The notes below the pieces were generated by a model. The model was not told the DNA's origin, ran no database searches, and saw only the letters and a program-made list of their open reading frames with translations. The translations under genes were made by a program, and so were the position numbers. 64,000 bases of DNA from JAGNXB01 sp964471595. Its GTDB lineage: Bacteria > Bacteroidota > Bacteroidia > Chitinophagales > Saprospiraceae. The stretch lies in contig CAYYGN010000010.1 in the NCBI GenBank assembly GCA_964471595.1, forward strand, positions 25,966-89,965. Reading direction: 5' to 3'. Positions 1-8,622 of this stretch are shown piece by piece. How positions within the stretch are numbered: the stretch's first letter is position 1; each line of letters opens with the position of its first letter.

Positions 1-2248
1 CTTTTTCGGCGGGGATGCCGTACCGGGCCATGCGCTCGTAATCCAGGACAGCCTGCCGGACCGGCAAGCCCAGTACTTGTTCGACCTTGACGTCCACCGC
101 TCCCGGCACGTGGGCCATTCGCTTCGCCACCCGATCGGCGTACCAGGCCAGCGTATCCAGATTCTCTCCAAATATCTTGACGGCAATGTCACTGCGAACG
201 CCGGTCATCATCTCGTCAAACCGCATTTGGATGGGTTGGGTAAACTCATACGCCATGCCCGGCACTTGCCGGACCGTTTGGCTGATCTGCTCCACGAGGT
301 CCTGTTTGGACCGTGCCTTTGTCCACTGATGGCGCGGATGCAACAGGATCAGATTGTCGGCCGTCTCTATGGCCATGGGATCTGTAGGAATCTCGGCAGT
401 CCCGATCTTGGAAATGACCTGGTCCACCTCATCCGGAAATTGCTCAAGGATCAACCGTTGCGCGAGATAATGACTTTCTATGGTCTGGCTCAACGAAGTG
501 CCGGGCTTGCAAAACCCGTGCATCAGGATATCCCCTTCATCGAGTTCGGGGACAAATTCCCCGCCCAGCGTGCGAAACAACCCCAGGGAAATCAGGAACA
601 TCCCTGCCGCCAGGACAATGGCCGCCGCCGGCATGCGTATCGCGGCCGACAGCGCCGGACGGAACATGGATTCAAGCGTATGCATGGTCCATCTGGTCAC
701 CCGGTTTTCAGAGAGGTCCCGGCGGTTCAAAAACAGACTGGCCATCACGGGCACATAGGTCAGACTGAGTACGAGGGCACCAATGAGGGCGAAGGATACC
801 GTCAGGGCCATGGGTTTGAACATCTTGCCTTCTATGCCTGTCAGCGCATACACGGGCAGGTACACCAGCACAATGATCAGGACACCGAAAACGGAAGATC
901 GCACCACTTTGGACGAGGCCGTCACAATGCCCTCCTCCATATCGGCCCGGGTCATGGGACCCACTTGTTGGCCGGCTTCCTTCTTGAGTACGAGGTAAAA
1001 CAGCGTAGCCTCCACCAGGATGATGGCGGCATCGATGACGAGGCCGAAATCGAGGGATCCCAGGGACATCAGATTGGCGGAAATGCCAAAGGCGACCATC
1101 ATGCCCACGGCAAACAACATGCTCAGGGGGATCACGCTGGCAATCACCAAAGACGCCCGGAGATTGCCCACCAACAGCAAGAGAACCAAAATGACGATCA
1201 GGGCCCCTTCGATCAGGTTGTTGCGCACCGTTGCCATCGTGCGGTCCACCAAAGCCTCTCTGTCCAGGAAAGGCGTAATGACCACTCCTTCGGGAAGTGC
1301 CTCCTGTACGGTGGCCATCCTTTCCTTGACTGCGCGAATGACTTCCGCTGCATTGGCATCCTTGAGCATCATCACGATTCCCAGCACGATCTCGTCTTGT
1401 CCGCCGCTGGTGACCGCGCCGAATCGCAAGGCGCTTCCCGATCGAACTACCGCAACATCGCCAACATGGACCGGTACGCCGTCTTTCATGGCCACCACTA
1501 TCCGCTCGATATCGGCCGGTTGGGACAACATGCCCAAAGCGCGGACAAAGTACAGGTCAGGACCTTTTTCAATATAGGCCCCTCCCGCATTGCGGTTGGA
1601 AGCCTGTACCGCTTCGACAAGCTCTTCCAGAGAGACATTGCGAGCCCGCAGCGCGGCGGGGTCAACGGCGATCTCATATTCCTTCTGGTTACCGCCAAAG
1701 GAATTGATCTCCACGACACCGGGAATTCCTGCCAATTGTCTTTTGACGGTCCAGTCCTGGATCGTGCGCAAATCCGTGGGAGAATATCGGTCATGAAAGC
1801 CGGGCAGGGCCTCGATGCGGTAATGCAGGATCTCACCCAGACCGGTTGATATCGGCGCCATCTCGGGACGTCCGGCCGCAGCCGGTATATCTTCCCATAT
1901 GGCGGTGAGCCTCTCGCTGATGACCTGACGGGCCAGACTGTTGGGCATGGACTCTTCGAATACGACCGTTATGACACTCAGTCCGAACCGGGAAATCGAA
2001 CGCAACTCCAGGACACCCGGACTGTTGCGCACCGCCTGCTCGACGGGGTGGGTGACAAGGCGCTCTACCTCCAGGGTTGTCAGGTCCGGGCACACCGTCA
2101 GGATTTGGACCTGGTTGTTGGTGATGTCCGGAATGGCATCAATGGGCAGACGGGAGAAGGAAAAGATGCCCCAGGCCACCAGGCCTGCGGTACTGATCAG
2201 GACCAACGGTTTGTGCAGCAGGCACAACCTGATGAAGGATGTCAACAT
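1..2248 (-). CDS. Heavy-metal efflux RND transporter, CzcA/CusA type (5' part; gene runs off the window)
   Basis: The inner-membrane proton-driven pump subunit of a tripartite metal efflux system (HME-RND family). Translation begins MLTSFIRLCLLHKPL and continues open to the window edge, giving about 749 residues of a protein that usually has about 1,030. Seen: a first membrane segment at about residues 14-30, the DAIPDITNNQVQI stretch after it that is typical of CzcA/CusA, a large porter domain, and the TM4 motif SLGSLDFGLVIDAAIILVEA near 395-414. It keeps the D400, D406 and E413 charges of the metal-type proton relay. The neighbour upstream (2332-2736) is a small His-containing membrane protein in the same direction, 83 bases away, probably co-transcribed. 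Membrane-fusion and outer-membrane partners would be expected beyond the window. Metal specificity cannot be read from this fragment. Confidence 0.95.
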   Translation of the reverse strand, partial: MLTSFIRLCLLHKPLVLISTAGLVAWGIFSFSRLPIDAIPDITNNQVQILTVCPDLTTLEVERLVTHPVEQAVRNSPGVLELRSISRFGLSVITVVFEESMPNSLARQVISERLTAIWEDIPAAAGRPEMAPISTGLGEILHYRIEALPGFHDRYSPTDLRTIQDWTVKRQLAGIPGVVEINSFGGNQKEYEIAVDPAALRARNVSLEELVEAVQASNRNAGGAYIEKGPDLYFVRALGMLSQPADIERIVVAMKDGVPVHVGDVAVVRSGSALRFGAVTSGGQDEIVLGIVMMLKDANAAEVIRAVKERMATVQEALPEGVVITPFLDREALVDRTMATVRNNLIEGALIVILVLLLLVGNLRASLVIASVIPLSMLFAVGMMVAFGISANLMSLGSLDFGLVIDAAIILVEATLFYLVLKKEAGQQVGPMTRADMEEGIVTASSKVVRSSVFGVLIIVLVYLPVYALTGIEGKMFKPMALTVSFALIGALVLSLTYVPVMASLFLNRRDLSENRVTRWTMHTLESMFRPALSAAIRMPAAAIVLAAGMFLISLGLFRTLGGEFVPELDEGDILMHGFCKPGTSLSQTIESHYLAQRLILEQFPDEVDQVISKIGTAEIPTDPMAIETADNLILLHPRHQWTKARSKQDLVEQISQTVRQVPGMAYEFTQPIQMRFDEMMTGVRSDIAVKIFGENLDTLAWYADRVAKRMAHVPGAVDVKVEQVLGLPVRQAVLDYERMARYGIPAEK

Positions 2249-2331
2249 GGTTGGAAAAGGGTCTGACGGAAAATCGGCCCTCCGGGGCAAAACCACCAGG
2301 GACCAGGACAATCATGGCAGGAATGGGGTCG

Positions 2332-2736
2332 TCAGACCGCCCGGGGGGGCTGCCAGAAGTCGTCAGGCGCTATCCGGAAATGCCAGAACGGCAAATTGTC
2401 CACCAAAAAGGACGGCTTTTCCGCAGGGAGCAGCAAAGAGCAAATCCCCACCAGGCTTTGCAGCGCCGGTATGATCAGGGGAATGGCAATGGCTGCGTCT
2501 TGGGTCTGGAAAGGAAGTCCTTCATGGGGATGATCGGCGTGATGTTCGCTGGTCCCTGGTCCATAATGCAGATCCATGAAATCCATGAACGGCAACGAAC
2601 CCTCTTCGTGGCAATGGACCTGGTAATGGTCCACCAACTCCAGGGAATACCGGATCCAAACCTGGACCCCGACCAGAGAAAACATCTGGGTAAACACCAG
2701 CCCCACGGCAAACATTTGCCGCCAACGGGAAGACAT
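2332..2736 (-). CDS. Small His-rich membrane-anchored protein upstream of the metal efflux pump
   Basis: Function not recognised. From the chosen start (MSSRWRQMFAVGL) it is 134 residues: a basic N-terminus, one hydrophobic segment at about residues 7-25, then a segment rich in His and acidic residues (HCHEEG, DLHYGPGTSEHHADHPHEG), and a second hydrophobic stretch near 83-102. Small His-rich proteins often precede CzcA/CusA genes in Bacteroidota and may bind or respond to metal; that role is inference from position and composition. A TAACTTTG box on the minus strand at 2778-2785 puts transcription start near 2770, so the reading frame upstream of that point (to 2958) is probably not translated. 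Starts at 2769 or 2760 are also possible. Confidence 0.7.
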   Translation of the reverse strand: MSSRWRQMFAVGLVFTQMFSLVGVQVWIRYSLELVDHYQVHCHEEGSLPFMDFMDLHYGPGTSEHHADHPHEGLPFQTQDAAIAIPLIIPALQSLVGICSLLLPAEKPSFLVDNLPFWHFRIAPDDFWQPPRAV

Positions 2737-2985
2737 GTTCAATCCGGAGCCTGGCATTCCATTCCGCATTCCGTACACAAAGTTAATCGTCCCGTATGAC
2801 AACCCCCGGATCCTTTCTTTTTGGTCAGCCCTTGGGTCCGGCCTGAGCCGGTCCCGGGGATTCAAAGGCGGAAAACCGGACAGAACGGGATTAGAAACTT
2901 CTAATGGACAAAACGCAAAAATGATAAACTGATTGTCGGAACCGGTCGTTGTTTTCATCTGACCGTATTCCCATATTCTACGCCT

Positions 2986-4533
2986 ATGATCGCCTTAGCT
3001 ACCAAGCATTTCGCCAAGGATTTTCCCGCCAGTGTCGTCGTCTTTCTCGTCGCCCTGCCTCTGTGTCTGGGTATTGCCCTGGCTTCCGGCGCTCCCCTGC
3101 TTTCCGGACTGATCGCCGGCATTGTGGGCGGGATTGTGGTAGGTACGCTCAGTGGATCTCACCTCAGTGTGACCGGTCCGGCGGCCGGGCTCACGGTCAT
3201 CGTACTGGACGCCATTACCTCATTGGGCAGTTTCCAGCTCTTTCTCGTTGCCGTCTCCCTGGCCGGGATCTTTCAGTTGATCCTCGGGTATGTCAAGGCC
3301 GGGATCATCGGTTTGTACTTTCCCGTTTCGGTGATCAAGGGGATGCTGGCCGCCATTGGTCTCATCCTCATCATGAAACAAATACCCCACTTTCTCGGCC
3401 TGGACCTGGATGCGTTCGGGGAAATGAATTTCATGGGTACGGACGGGAGAAACACCTTTGAAGAACTGATCTATGCCTTCAGTCATATCCATTCCGGGGC
3501 CCTGATGGCCGGGGTGCTCGCCCTGGGACTCATGCTGTTGTGGGACAATGTGCTCAAGGAAAAGATTCCCATGCTCCGCATGGTACCCGGCGCCCTGTTG
3601 GCTGTCATCGCCGCTGTGGTCCTGAACCGGATTCTGGCGCAATTGGATCCATCCATGGTCATCGGGAGTGAGCATATGGTCCAGATACCCCTGCTCATCG
3701 GCGGCGAACCTCTCGACCAACTCATGGCCCTTCCGGATTTCAAGGGTTTGTGGCAACCCGAGGTGTGGAAAGTAGCCATCGTCATTGCCATTATCGCCAG
3801 CCTGGAAACCCTCCTCAGTGTCGAGGCCGTGGACAAAATGGACCCCCACAAGCGCATGACGCCCAACAATCGCGAACTCAAGGCCCAGGGCATGGGCAAC
3901 CTGATCAGCGGCCTCATCGGTGGACTGCCCATGACAGCGGTCATTGTGCGCAGTACCGCCAACCTGGAAGCAGGTGCCAGATCCAAGATGTCGGCCGTTT
4001 ACCACGGCATCCTGCTCCTCGTGTGTATCCTTCTCATCCCCGGACTCCTCAACCAGATCCCCTTGGCGGCCCTGGCAGCCATCCTGCTGGTGGTTGGCTT
4101 CAAGCTCACCAAACCCGCCCTGTATCGTTCGCAGTTGCGCAACGGTATCCGTCAGTTCCTTCCCTTTATTGTGACCATAGTGGCCATTCTGTTTACCGAC
4201 CTGCTGACCGGGATCATGATAGGCATGTTTGTGGCGGTCTTTTACATCCTCAAGACCAACTACAAGACCCCTTACTTCTATCACGAAGAGCTGCACCCGG
4301 ACCGCGATGGCCACAAAGTGATCAAACTGGTGCTTTCCGAGCATGTTTCCTTCCTCAACAAAGCGAGCCTGCAGCTCACCCTTGAAAACCTGCCGGACAA
4401 CAGTGAGGTCATCATCGACGGCACCCAATCCGAGGAGATTGATTTTGACGCGCTCAAAATCATCAACGACTTCAAAACGCATGCCGCCGACAAGGGCATT
4501 CGCCTCGAACTCGTCAACATACCGGAAGTCTGA
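2986..4533 (+). CDS. SulP family inorganic anion transporter with C-terminal STAS-like domain
   Basis: A 515-residue integral membrane transporter of the SulP/SLC26 family, which moves sulfate, bicarbonate or related anions. The N-terminus (FPASVVVFLVALPLCLGIAL) is the characteristic first membrane segment, followed by the conserved SGSHLSVTGPAAG loop. About 10-12 membrane segments fill residues 15-430. The last 85 residues are soluble and read like a STAS domain (KVIKLVLSEHVSFLNKASL..., NSEVIIDGTQSEEIDFDAL). SulP members of this short type in Bacteroidota are often annotated as bicarbonate or sulfate permeases; the substrate cannot be decided here. It is convergent with the methyltransferase gene, the two stops being only about 15 bases apart, and no clear terminator hairpin was seen between them. 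Confidence 0.93.
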   Translation: MIALATKHFAKDFPASVVVFLVALPLCLGIALASGAPLLSGLIAGIVGGIVVGTLSGSHLSVTGPAAGLTVIVLDAITSLGSFQLFLVAVSLAGIFQLILGYVKAGIIGLYFPVSVIKGMLAAIGLILIMKQIPHFLGLDLDAFGEMNFMGTDGRNTFEELIYAFSHIHSGALMAGVLALGLMLLWDNVLKEKIPMLRMVPGALLAVIAAVVLNRILAQLDPSMVIGSEHMVQIPLLIGGEPLDQLMALPDFKGLWQPEVWKVAIVIAIIASLETLLSVEAVDKMDPHKRMTPNNRELKAQGMGNLISGLIGGLPMTAVIVRSTANLEAGARSKMSAVYHGILLLVCILLIPGLLNQIPLAALAAILLVVGFKLTKPALYRSQLRNGIRQFLPFIVTIVAILFTDLLTGIMIGMFVAVFYILKTNYKTPYFYHEELHPDRDGHKVIKLVLSEHVSFLNKASLQLTLENLPDNSEVIIDGTQSEEIDFDALKIINDFKTHAADKGIRLELVNIPEV

Positions 4534-4548
4534 CCGGCCGGAGTGGCT

Positions 4549-5952
4549 TTACACCCGTTCCAGTAAAGCGATGTTCTCCACATGATGCGTGTGGGGGAAC
4601 ATGTCGACCGCACGGGAGCGGGTGACGCGATAGGCCTCTCCCAACCCCTGTATGTCCCTTGCCTGGGAGGCAGGATTGCAGCTCACATACACAATCCGCG
4701 GAGGCGCCATCCTCCGTATGGCAGCCACTACATCCTCATGCATACCGGCGCGGGGAGGATCCGTGATCAACACATCCGGAGGACCATGCTCCCGGATGAA
4801 GGTATCGTCCATGAGTTTCCGCACATCCCCGGCATGGAAACGGGCGTTGTCCACCCCGTTCAGAAGAGCGTTTTCACGTGCGTCTTCGACAGCCGGAGCC
4901 ACTTCCTCGATGCCGATCACTTCCCGGCATTGACCGGCGACAAAGAGGGCTATGCTCCCGAGACCGGCATACAGATCGTAAACCCTTTCGGTGCCCTGTA
5001 ATCCGGCAAAAGTGCGGACTTCCTCATACAGCCGGGCAGCCTGGCGGGTGTTGGTCTGGAAAAAGGATTTGGGGCCGATGGCGTATCGCACATGACCCAG
5101 TACTTCTTCCACTTTGGGGGTGCCTGCCCAATGATGGACCGGCAGGTCCAGAAAGAAATCGTTCCATTTGGTGTTGACGAAGTAGTGCAGGCTGGTTATT
5201 TCCGGAACCTGTTCCTGCAGGGCATGCAGATAGCGCTCCCTTTTGCGGGCATCCTCCTCTCCGAATCCGACGACCACCAGGACCTGGCCGGTCGTAAATA
5301 CGCGTATGACCAATTGCCGCAAAAACCCTTGGTGCCGCTTGACGTCATAGAAGCTCAAAGCCTGGGAGCGCCCCAATTCCAGGCAGGTCTTCCGGATTTT
5401 CTCCGACGGTTCGGGCTGCAGGAAACACGTTTGCAGGTCCAGCACCTTGTCAAAAGCTTTCCTGGGGTGAAATCCCAGGACCCTGTCCTCATTGGACCTG
5501 CCGTCCTCCAATTCCTGGCGGGTCAGCCAACGCCGGGAAGAGAAAGCGAATTCGAGCTTGTTGCGATAATGACGGTCACTTTCCGCACCGATGATCGGAA
5601 GCTCGACTCCCAGTCCGGAATGTCCGATGCGCTGAAAGGCATCCCGGACCCATTGCTGTTTTTCAACCAGTTGACGGGCATAGCGGACATGCTGGTAACT
5701 GCACCCTCCACAGTGCTCGAAGTGGGGGCAGAATGGCTCGGTCCTGTCCGCGGATTTCTCCTGCCACCGGGTGACAATGCCCTCGGCGTACCCTTTCTTC
5801 TGGCGAATGACCTGGATATCCACCACATCTCCGGGGGCCGCATCCTGAACAAAATATACCTTGCCTTCCGCGTCACGACCTATGCCGCGCCCCCTGTCCG
5901 CCAATGCCGTAATGGTCAGGGAAGGGATCCGGGGCAGGAGACGACGAGGCAT
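4549..5952 (-). CDS. rlmD: 23S rRNA (uracil-C5)-methyltransferase RlmD/RumA
   Basis: SAM-dependent methyltransferase of the TrmA/RlmD family that makes 5-methyluridine in 23S rRNA. The 467-residue protein starts MPRRLLPRIPSLTITALADRG. It has an N-terminal TRAM-like domain (about 10-62), a CX5CX2C iron-sulfur ligand set at C75, C81 and C84 with a fourth candidate at C176, and a C-terminal Rossmann domain with DLYAGLGSIALF, DPPRAGM and the catalytic VYVSCNP motif. The frame stays open upstream to 6291, but a TACCTTTG promoter box on the minus strand (5973-5980) lies just before this ATG, which supports the short form. RlmD versus the paralogous RlmC/TrmA is inferred from the iron-sulfur motif and the TRAM domain. 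Confidence 0.93.
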   Translation of the reverse strand: MPRRLLPRIPSLTITALADRGRGIGRDAEGKVYFVQDAAPGDVVDIQVIRQKKGYAEGIVTRWQEKSADRTEPFCPHFEHCGGCSYQHVRYARQLVEKQQWVRDAFQRIGHSGLGVELPIIGAESDRHYRNKLEFAFSSRRWLTRQELEDGRSNEDRVLGFHPRKAFDKVLDLQTCFLQPEPSEKIRKTCLELGRSQALSFYDVKRHQGFLRQLVIRVFTTGQVLVVVGFGEEDARKRERYLHALQEQVPEITSLHYFVNTKWNDFFLDLPVHHWAGTPKVEEVLGHVRYAIGPKSFFQTNTRQAARLYEEVRTFAGLQGTERVYDLYAGLGSIALFVAGQCREVIGIEEVAPAVEDARENALLNGVDNARFHAGDVRKLMDDTFIREHGPPDVLITDPPRAGMHEDVVAAIRRMAPPRIVYVSCNPASQARDIQGLGEAYRVTRSRAVDMFPHTHHVENIALLERV

Positions 5953-5972
5953 ATATGGATATGTTGATGGTG

Positions 5973-5980
5973 CAAAGGTA
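5973..5980 (-). promoter_or_regulatory. Promoter -7 element (TACCTTTG) of rlmD
   Basis: Matches the Bacteroidota TAnnTTTG element on the minus strand, 20 bases before the rlmD start codon. No clear TTTG -33 element at the expected distance. Confidence 0.6.
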
Positions 5981-6036
5981 GCGGCCAGTGTTTTAGGGTA
6001 TGGCACACTGTGGTGCGAAAAGCAGATATTCGGGGA

Positions 6037-7119
6037 ATGATACGCAGTACCGCCCAATCTGCCCTGCGCACTCTGCTCCCTGCGGACTTTTACCGCGACC
6101 GGCAGCTGTATGATCAATGTCTGGATACCCTGTTTGCCCCTTCCTGGCAATTCCTGGCCGGTCCGGAAATCCCCTCCACACCCGGCCATGCCCACCCGGT
6201 GACCTTGCTGCCCGGCAGCCTGAATGAACCTTTGTTGCTGTCGGTGGATGCCGACGGAAAGGAGCATGTCTTTTCCAATGTCTGCACGCACAGGGGCAAT
6301 CTTTTGGTCAGCACGTCAGGCCGGTGCCGCCAACTGGTCTGTGGCTATCACGGCCGGGCCTTTGCGCCGGATGGCACCTGCCTTCGGCAGCCTGGATTGG
6401 ATCGTGTCAATGGGTTTCCGGGCAGGGAGGATGACCTGAGGCGTCCGGCCAGCGGCCACTGGGCAGGGTTGCGCTTTGTGCGACTGGCGGGTGATGCCTC
6501 CTTCGGGGAATGGATGGCTCCGGTCGCCGAAAGAACCGCCCATTTACCCTGGGAAACCCTGGAGCCGTTGCCCGAACACTTCACCACCTATCCCGTCCGG
6601 GCGCATTGGGCCCTGTATACCGACAATTTTCTGGAGGGCCTTCACATCCCATTCATCCATCCCGCCCTGAGAGAGGCATTGGACTTGTCGGTCTATCCCA
6701 TCCACCTCTTCCCTTGGGGATCCCTCCAAATGGGGCTGGCCAAAGAAAACGAACCCGCCTTTGACCTGCCGCCAGGACATCCGGATGCCGGAAGCCGGGT
6801 TTATGCGTGGTATTTCTGGCTTTTCCCCAATCTGATGCTCAATGTCTATCCCTGGGGACTTTCCGTCAATGTGGTCGAGCCTACCGGGCCAGACACCACA
6901 CGGGTCCGCTATCTGACTTATCGGTTTAGCGGTCAGCAGGGAGGACCGCAAACCCATGCCCTCGCCGCTACGGAAGAGGAGGATGACCGCGTGGTGGAAC
7001 AGGTACAACGAGGTACAGGGTCACGGCTTTATCATCCCGGCCACCTGGTGCCGGAATGGGAAAGCGCCGTGGTGCACTTTCATCAATTGGTGCTCCGGCA
7101 TCTCCCGCCCAGGGCCTGA
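6037..7119 (+). CDS. Rieske non-heme iron oxygenase, alpha-subunit type
   Basis: A 360-residue ring-hydroxylating or demethylating oxygenase-like protein. Residues 30-130 form a Rieske [2Fe-2S] domain with C83-X-H85 (NVCTHRGNLL) and C102-X2-H105 (VCGYHGRAF). The C-terminal catalytic domain contains the mononuclear iron signature NFLEGLHIPFIHPAL, supplying two His ligands, with an acidic ligand expected in the later EEEDDRVVEQVQRG segment. Related proteins act on aromatic compounds, choline or betaine; the substrate is unknown, and no reductase or ferredoxin gene is adjacent. The ATG at 6037 is preferred over an in-frame GTG at 6010. It faces nadC (convergent, 11 bases between stops). Confidence 0.9.
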   Translation: MIRSTAQSALRTLLPADFYRDRQLYDQCLDTLFAPSWQFLAGPEIPSTPGHAHPVTLLPGSLNEPLLLSVDADGKEHVFSNVCTHRGNLLVSTSGRCRQLVCGYHGRAFAPDGTCLRQPGLDRVNGFPGREDDLRRPASGHWAGLRFVRLAGDASFGEWMAPVAERTAHLPWETLEPLPEHFTTYPVRAHWALYTDNFLEGLHIPFIHPALREALDLSVYPIHLFPWGSLQMGLAKENEPAFDLPPGHPDAGSRVYAWYFWLFPNLMLNVYPWGLSVNVVEPTGPDTTRVRYLTYRFSGQQGGPQTHALAATEEEDDRVVEQVQRGTGSRLYHPGHLVPEWESAVVHFHQLVLRHLPPRA

Positions 7120-7130
7120 AAAGCCGGGAA

Positions 7131-7988
7131 TCAATAGATTTTCAGACTGAGATCCAGGGACTGCACGGAGTGGGTGAGGGCGCCGATCGAAATGTAATCC
7201 ACCCCGGTACGGGCAATCCTGCGCACGGTGCGGAGGTTGACCCCACCGCTGGCTTCCGTCTCAAAACGGCCATTGGTGAGCCGGACCGCCTGCCGGAGCA
7301 ACGGCACATCAAAATTGTCGAACATGATGCGCGTCACCTGTCCGGTATCCAGCACTTCGACCAATTCAGGCAGATTTCTCACTTCTACCGTCACCGGCAA
7401 CTGCGTGTTACGCTTTGCCTGCCAGGCCGCCACTCTTTCGATGGCTGCGGACACCGATCCGGAAGCCGTGATGTGGTTGTCCTTGATCATGAACCAGTCA
7501 TACAGCCCGTGCCGGTAGTTGTACCCTCCGCCAATGGAAACCGCCCATTTTTCGAGAAAACGGATACCGGGAGTGGTTTTGCGGGTATCCAGCAATTTGA
7601 CCGGCAGGTCCTCTACCTCGAAAAGGAAGCGGTTGGTCAGGGTCGCAATGCCGCTCATGCGCTGCATGGCATTCAAGGCCAGGCGTTCCCCCATGAGCAG
7701 GGCATGGGTGCGGCATGCAAGGGTAAAGGCCACATCGCCTACATGAACCTCATCGCCGTCCTGATGGCGGAATTCGAATACGGCATCCGGATCGAGCTTG
7801 CGAAAGATGGCTTCGGCCAGCCGCACTCCGGCGAGGATGCCGACATCCTTGACGAGCAAACGGGCCCGGCTGCGACTTTCCGGGTCGATACAGGCAAGGG
7901 TCGTGATATCCCCGGAACCCACATCTTCGGTTAGTCCGCGCTGAATCAGATCATCGATGAGGGCACTTTCGGGCTGGTAGTGGGGCAT
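7131..7988 (-). CDS. nadC: Nicotinate-nucleotide pyrophosphorylase (carboxylating), quinolinate phosphoribosyltransferase
   Basis: Converts quinolinate and PRPP to nicotinate mononucleotide in de novo NAD synthesis. It works downstream of NadB, whose gene is also in this window at about 31.2 kb. The 285-residue protein (MPHYQPESALIDDLIQRGL) is of full family length, with the recognisable segments LTEDVGSGDITT, ERLALNAMQRMSGIAT, DTRKTTPGIRFLEKWAVSIGGGYNYRHGL, IKDNHI, and EASGGVNLRTVRRIARTGVDYISIGALTHS. The frame is open upstream to 8120, but a TATCTTTG box four bases before this ATG shows that transcription starts at or next to the start codon. Confidence 0.96.
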   Translation of the reverse strand: MPHYQPESALIDDLIQRGLTEDVGSGDITTLACIDPESRSRARLLVKDVGILAGVRLAEAIFRKLDPDAVFEFRHQDGDEVHVGDVAFTLACRTHALLMGERLALNAMQRMSGIATLTNRFLFEVEDLPVKLLDTRKTTPGIRFLEKWAVSIGGGYNYRHGLYDWFMIKDNHITASGSVSAAIERVAAWQAKRNTQLPVTVEVRNLPELVEVLDTGQVTRIMFDNFDVPLLRQAVRLTNGRFETEASGGVNLRTVRRIARTGVDYISIGALTHSVQSLDLSLKIY

Positions 7989-7992
7989 GGTG

Positions 7993-8000
7993 CAAAGATA
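7993..8000 (-). promoter_or_regulatory. Promoter -7 element (TATCTTTG) of nadC, giving a leaderless or near-leaderless mRNA
   Basis: Minus-strand TAnnTTTG box separated from the nadC ATG by only CACC. In this promoter class transcription starts a few bases after the box, so the transcript would begin at about the start codon. Confidence 0.6.
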
Positions 8001-8007
8001 GCGCCCC

Positions 8008-8448
8008 TCACATGTCTTTGGTTGGCGGGCGGCTGGCCTGCAAAAGCAATACGGCCGTAGCCATGAACACGAAATTCTTGACAATATACTGCCCGACCAG
8101 GGTGAGTCCATAGGGCACATGGGTAAAGAACTCTTCCGGCATCAGGAAGGCCGGGCTCAGGGTAAAGAGCATGTGGACCAACAAAATGCGCAGGGCCCAC
8201 CGGACGGCTTTACCCAGGATAAGAAGCAGCCCCAATCCCACTTCCCAAACGGCCAGCAGCATCAGCGCCGTTTGGCCGGAAAGCAAGCCAAATGTCAAAC
8301 CCTCGATGGTATCTGAAGCCAGGCTTTCGGCCGGACTCAGATGAGGGAAAAATTTCAGCAAGCCGAACCACAGGTAACACAAACCCATACTCCATTGTAC
8401 GAGCCGGATGGTCAATACCGGCATGGCATGATTGATCGAAAGGGACAT
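8008..8448 (-). CDS. DoxX-like small integral membrane protein
   Basis: A 146-residue hydrophobic protein with four predicted membrane segments (about 18-35, 55-77, 80-100 and 118-138). The N-terminal VLTIRLVQWSMGLCYLWFGLLKFFP, with LWFGLLKF, resembles the DoxX/DUF417 superfamily, and the tail is short and charged. The molecular function is unknown; some DoxX relatives are linked to quinone or sulfur metabolism, which is not evidence for this one. An internal start at Met9 is possible. It ends 20 bases before nadC, which has its own promoter box. Confidence 0.7.
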   Translation of the reverse strand: MSLSINHAMPVLTIRLVQWSMGLCYLWFGLLKFFPHLSPAESLASDTIEGLTFGLLSGQTALMLLAVWEVGLGLLLILGKAVRWALRILLVHMLFTLSPAFLMPEEFFTHVPYGLTLVGQYIVKNFVFMATAVLLLQASRPPTKDM

Positions 8449-8565
8449 TGGCTTTCTCTTTATCCGGTTCCTGGCAAAAAACCTGCCTGTTCATTCCAGG
8501 TTTGCCTCCCTTTCCTGCCATTGGTCGATAAAAGTGTTCCATTCACCGAATAACCGGGACAATGA

Positions 8566-8597
8566 TTTGGCGGGGCATCTGACCCCGCATATCTTTG
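8566..8597 (+). promoter_or_regulatory. Promoter of the ABC-GntR-GIN operon with an inverted-repeat operator in its spacer
   Basis: TTTG (8566-8569), 20-base spacer, TATCTTTG (8590-8597): a full Bacteroidota promoter, 25 bases before the ATG at 8623. The spacer is almost entirely an inverted repeat, GCGGGG-N7-CCCCGC (8570-8588). That is a good position for repression by the GntR-type regulator encoded in the same operon (inference). Confidence 0.65.
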
Positions 8598-8622
8598 ATG
8601 TGTATTAGCCATATAGTTCACT

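Noticed and set aside
77..1849. 590-codon open frame on the + strand opposite the metal efflux gene
   Set aside because: Antisense shadow of the RND coding sequence; the minus strand translates to a clear CzcA/CusA protein, while this one has His/Gln-rich sequence without any domain.
3220..4482. 420-codon open frame on the - strand opposite the SulP transporter
   Set aside because: Antisense shadow with no recognisable domain; the + strand product is a complete SulP protein.
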